Part shown: piece after piece, positions 16,328-16,832 of the stretch
Layout: each line of letters begins with the position of its first letter
How positions within the stretch are numbered: the stretch's first letter is position 1
Source of the DNA: CAZYWA01 sp964650975 [NCBI: uncultured bacterium]
GTDB taxonomy: Bacteria; JADJOY01
NCBI GenBank assembly: GCA_964650975.1
Contig: CAZYWA010000130.1
Span: 1-16,832, forward strand
DNA length: 16,832 nt
Reading direction: 5' to 3'
Notes under the pieces: generated by a model
The model's input: the letters and a program-made list of their open reading frames with translations, nothing else
Told to the model about the DNA's origin: nothing
The model's database searches: none
Translations under genes and position numbers: made by a program

Positions 16328-16333
16328 TACAAT
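16328..16333 (+). promoter_or_regulatory. Possible -10 element for the DUF1003 gene
   Basis: TACAAT (5 of 6 to TATAAT) lies 39 bases before the start at 16373, in otherwise GC-rich sequence. No matching -35 hexamer is seen at normal spacing. Confidence 0.35.
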
Positions 16334-16372
16334 CCCCCCGGCTCGCCATACGCGGCCCCGGAGGCGCACCGC

Positions 16373-16832
16373 ATGAACCCACCCGATCTCGACGAAACTT
16401 CCACCGGCATCTTCGACGGCGCCGGCCGCCTGGAGACCCGCACCTGCGTCCTCTGCGGCCGGCTCATGCCGCGCAGCGACGTGGTGCGCGCTTCCAGCGT
16501 GCGCCCCCAGCTCGCCGAGCACCTCGCCGTTCACCAGCCGGCCAAGTGGACCGGCAGCGGACACGTGTGCCGACGTTGCCTCAACCAGGCGCGTGTCGCG
16601 TTCGTGGTGGACCGGCTCAGTCAGGAACGCGGCCAGCTCTCCAAGGTGGAGCAGGAGGTGGCGCTCAAAGCAGGGCAGCACCTCACCATCGCGCAGAACA
16701 TCGACCTGCAGTTCCAGCGAAGCGTCACCCGCTCGCAGCGCGCCGCCGACGCGGTGGCGCGAGTGGGTGGATCGTGGAGCTTCGTGATCGGCTTCGGCGT
16801 GGTGCTGGTCATCTGGATGGCGATCAACATCG
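16373..16832 (+). CDS. DUF1003 membrane protein with N-terminal four-cysteine motif, 3' end outside the window
   Basis: 153 residues are visible and the frame runs off the right edge. Residues about 21-72 hold two CxxC pairs, CVLC (25-28) and CRRC (66-69), with His64 nearby, suggesting a small zinc- or metal-binding domain. From about 108 the DUF1003 signature appears: QNIDLQFQRSVTRSQRAADA, then VARVGGSWSFVIGFGVVLVIWMAINI, the start of its first membrane helix (about 134-153). DUF1003 proteins are small inner-membrane proteins of unknown function. The ATG at 16373 overlaps the end of the open frame running out of the repeat and has only a weak GGAGG (16360-16364) upstream. Confidence is high for the family and low for function. 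Confidence 0.88.
   Translation, partial: MNPPDLDETSTGIFDGAGRLETRTCVLCGRLMPRSDVVRASSVRPQLAEHLAVHQPAKWTGSGHVCRRCLNQARVAFVVDRLSQERGQLSKVEQEVALKAGQHLTIAQNIDLQFQRSVTRSQRAADAVARVGGSWSFVIGFGVVLVIWMAINI

Noticed and set aside
16098-16376. 92-codon open frame after the TAG
   Set aside because: Only its first ~22 codons look like the porin coiled coil. The rest translates the repeat and has no protein character.

Overview
The window is a GC-rich chromosomal segment from a Gram-negative bacterium. Signs of an outer membrane are signal-peptide-bearing beta-barrel-type proteins, a periplasmic molybdate-binding protein and a MacB-like permease. Coding is dense, codon third positions are almost all G or C, and long antisense shadow ORFs are common. 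I cannot assign a phylum from the sequence; a soil or sediment lineage such as Myxococcota, Acidobacteriota, Gemmatimonadota or a candidate phylum would fit.

Region 1 (1-7131, + strand) is a potassium-uptake operon: kdpA (5' end cut by the window), kdpB, kdpC, a short kdpD that holds only the KdpD sensor domain and a universal-stress-protein domain, and a separate membrane histidine kinase. The usual single KdpD sensor kinase is thus split over two genes, and no OmpR-type kdpE follows. The nearest response regulator is a sigma-54 activator (9093-10490, - strand) beyond an orphan MacB-like permease (7732-8979, + strand). It is a reasonable but unproven partner for the kinase.

Region 2 (7132-7731) is a 600-base gene-free stretch. 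It holds a terminator-like hairpin, a 13-bp perfect inverted repeat, and one copy of a structured repeat of about 130 bp. A second copy lies in inverted orientation at 16163-16292. The best-conserved 75 bp match at 73 positions and are strongly self-complementary.

Region 3 (10554-12127) has a 311-residue secreted protein, probably an outer-membrane beta-barrel, with a good sigma-70-type promoter. It is followed by a decayed, frameshifted partial copy of the same gene.

Region 4 (12174-15881) is a molybdate-uptake locus. A regulator (excisionase-type HTH plus a binding-protein-like domain), modB and modC run on the - strand, and modA is divergent on the + strand. The 133-bp space between regulator and modA is the only distinctly AT-rich stretch seen and should hold the control signals.

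Region 5 (15957-16832) begins with the signal peptide and coiled-coil start of a porin-like gene, broken by an in-frame TAG and then by repeat copy 2. It ends with a DUF1003 membrane protein cut by the window edge, which carries an N-terminal four-cysteine motif.

Together the window is mostly ion and oxyanion homeostasis (K+, molybdate), with two decaying envelope-protein genes and a dispersed structured repeat as the least ordinary parts.
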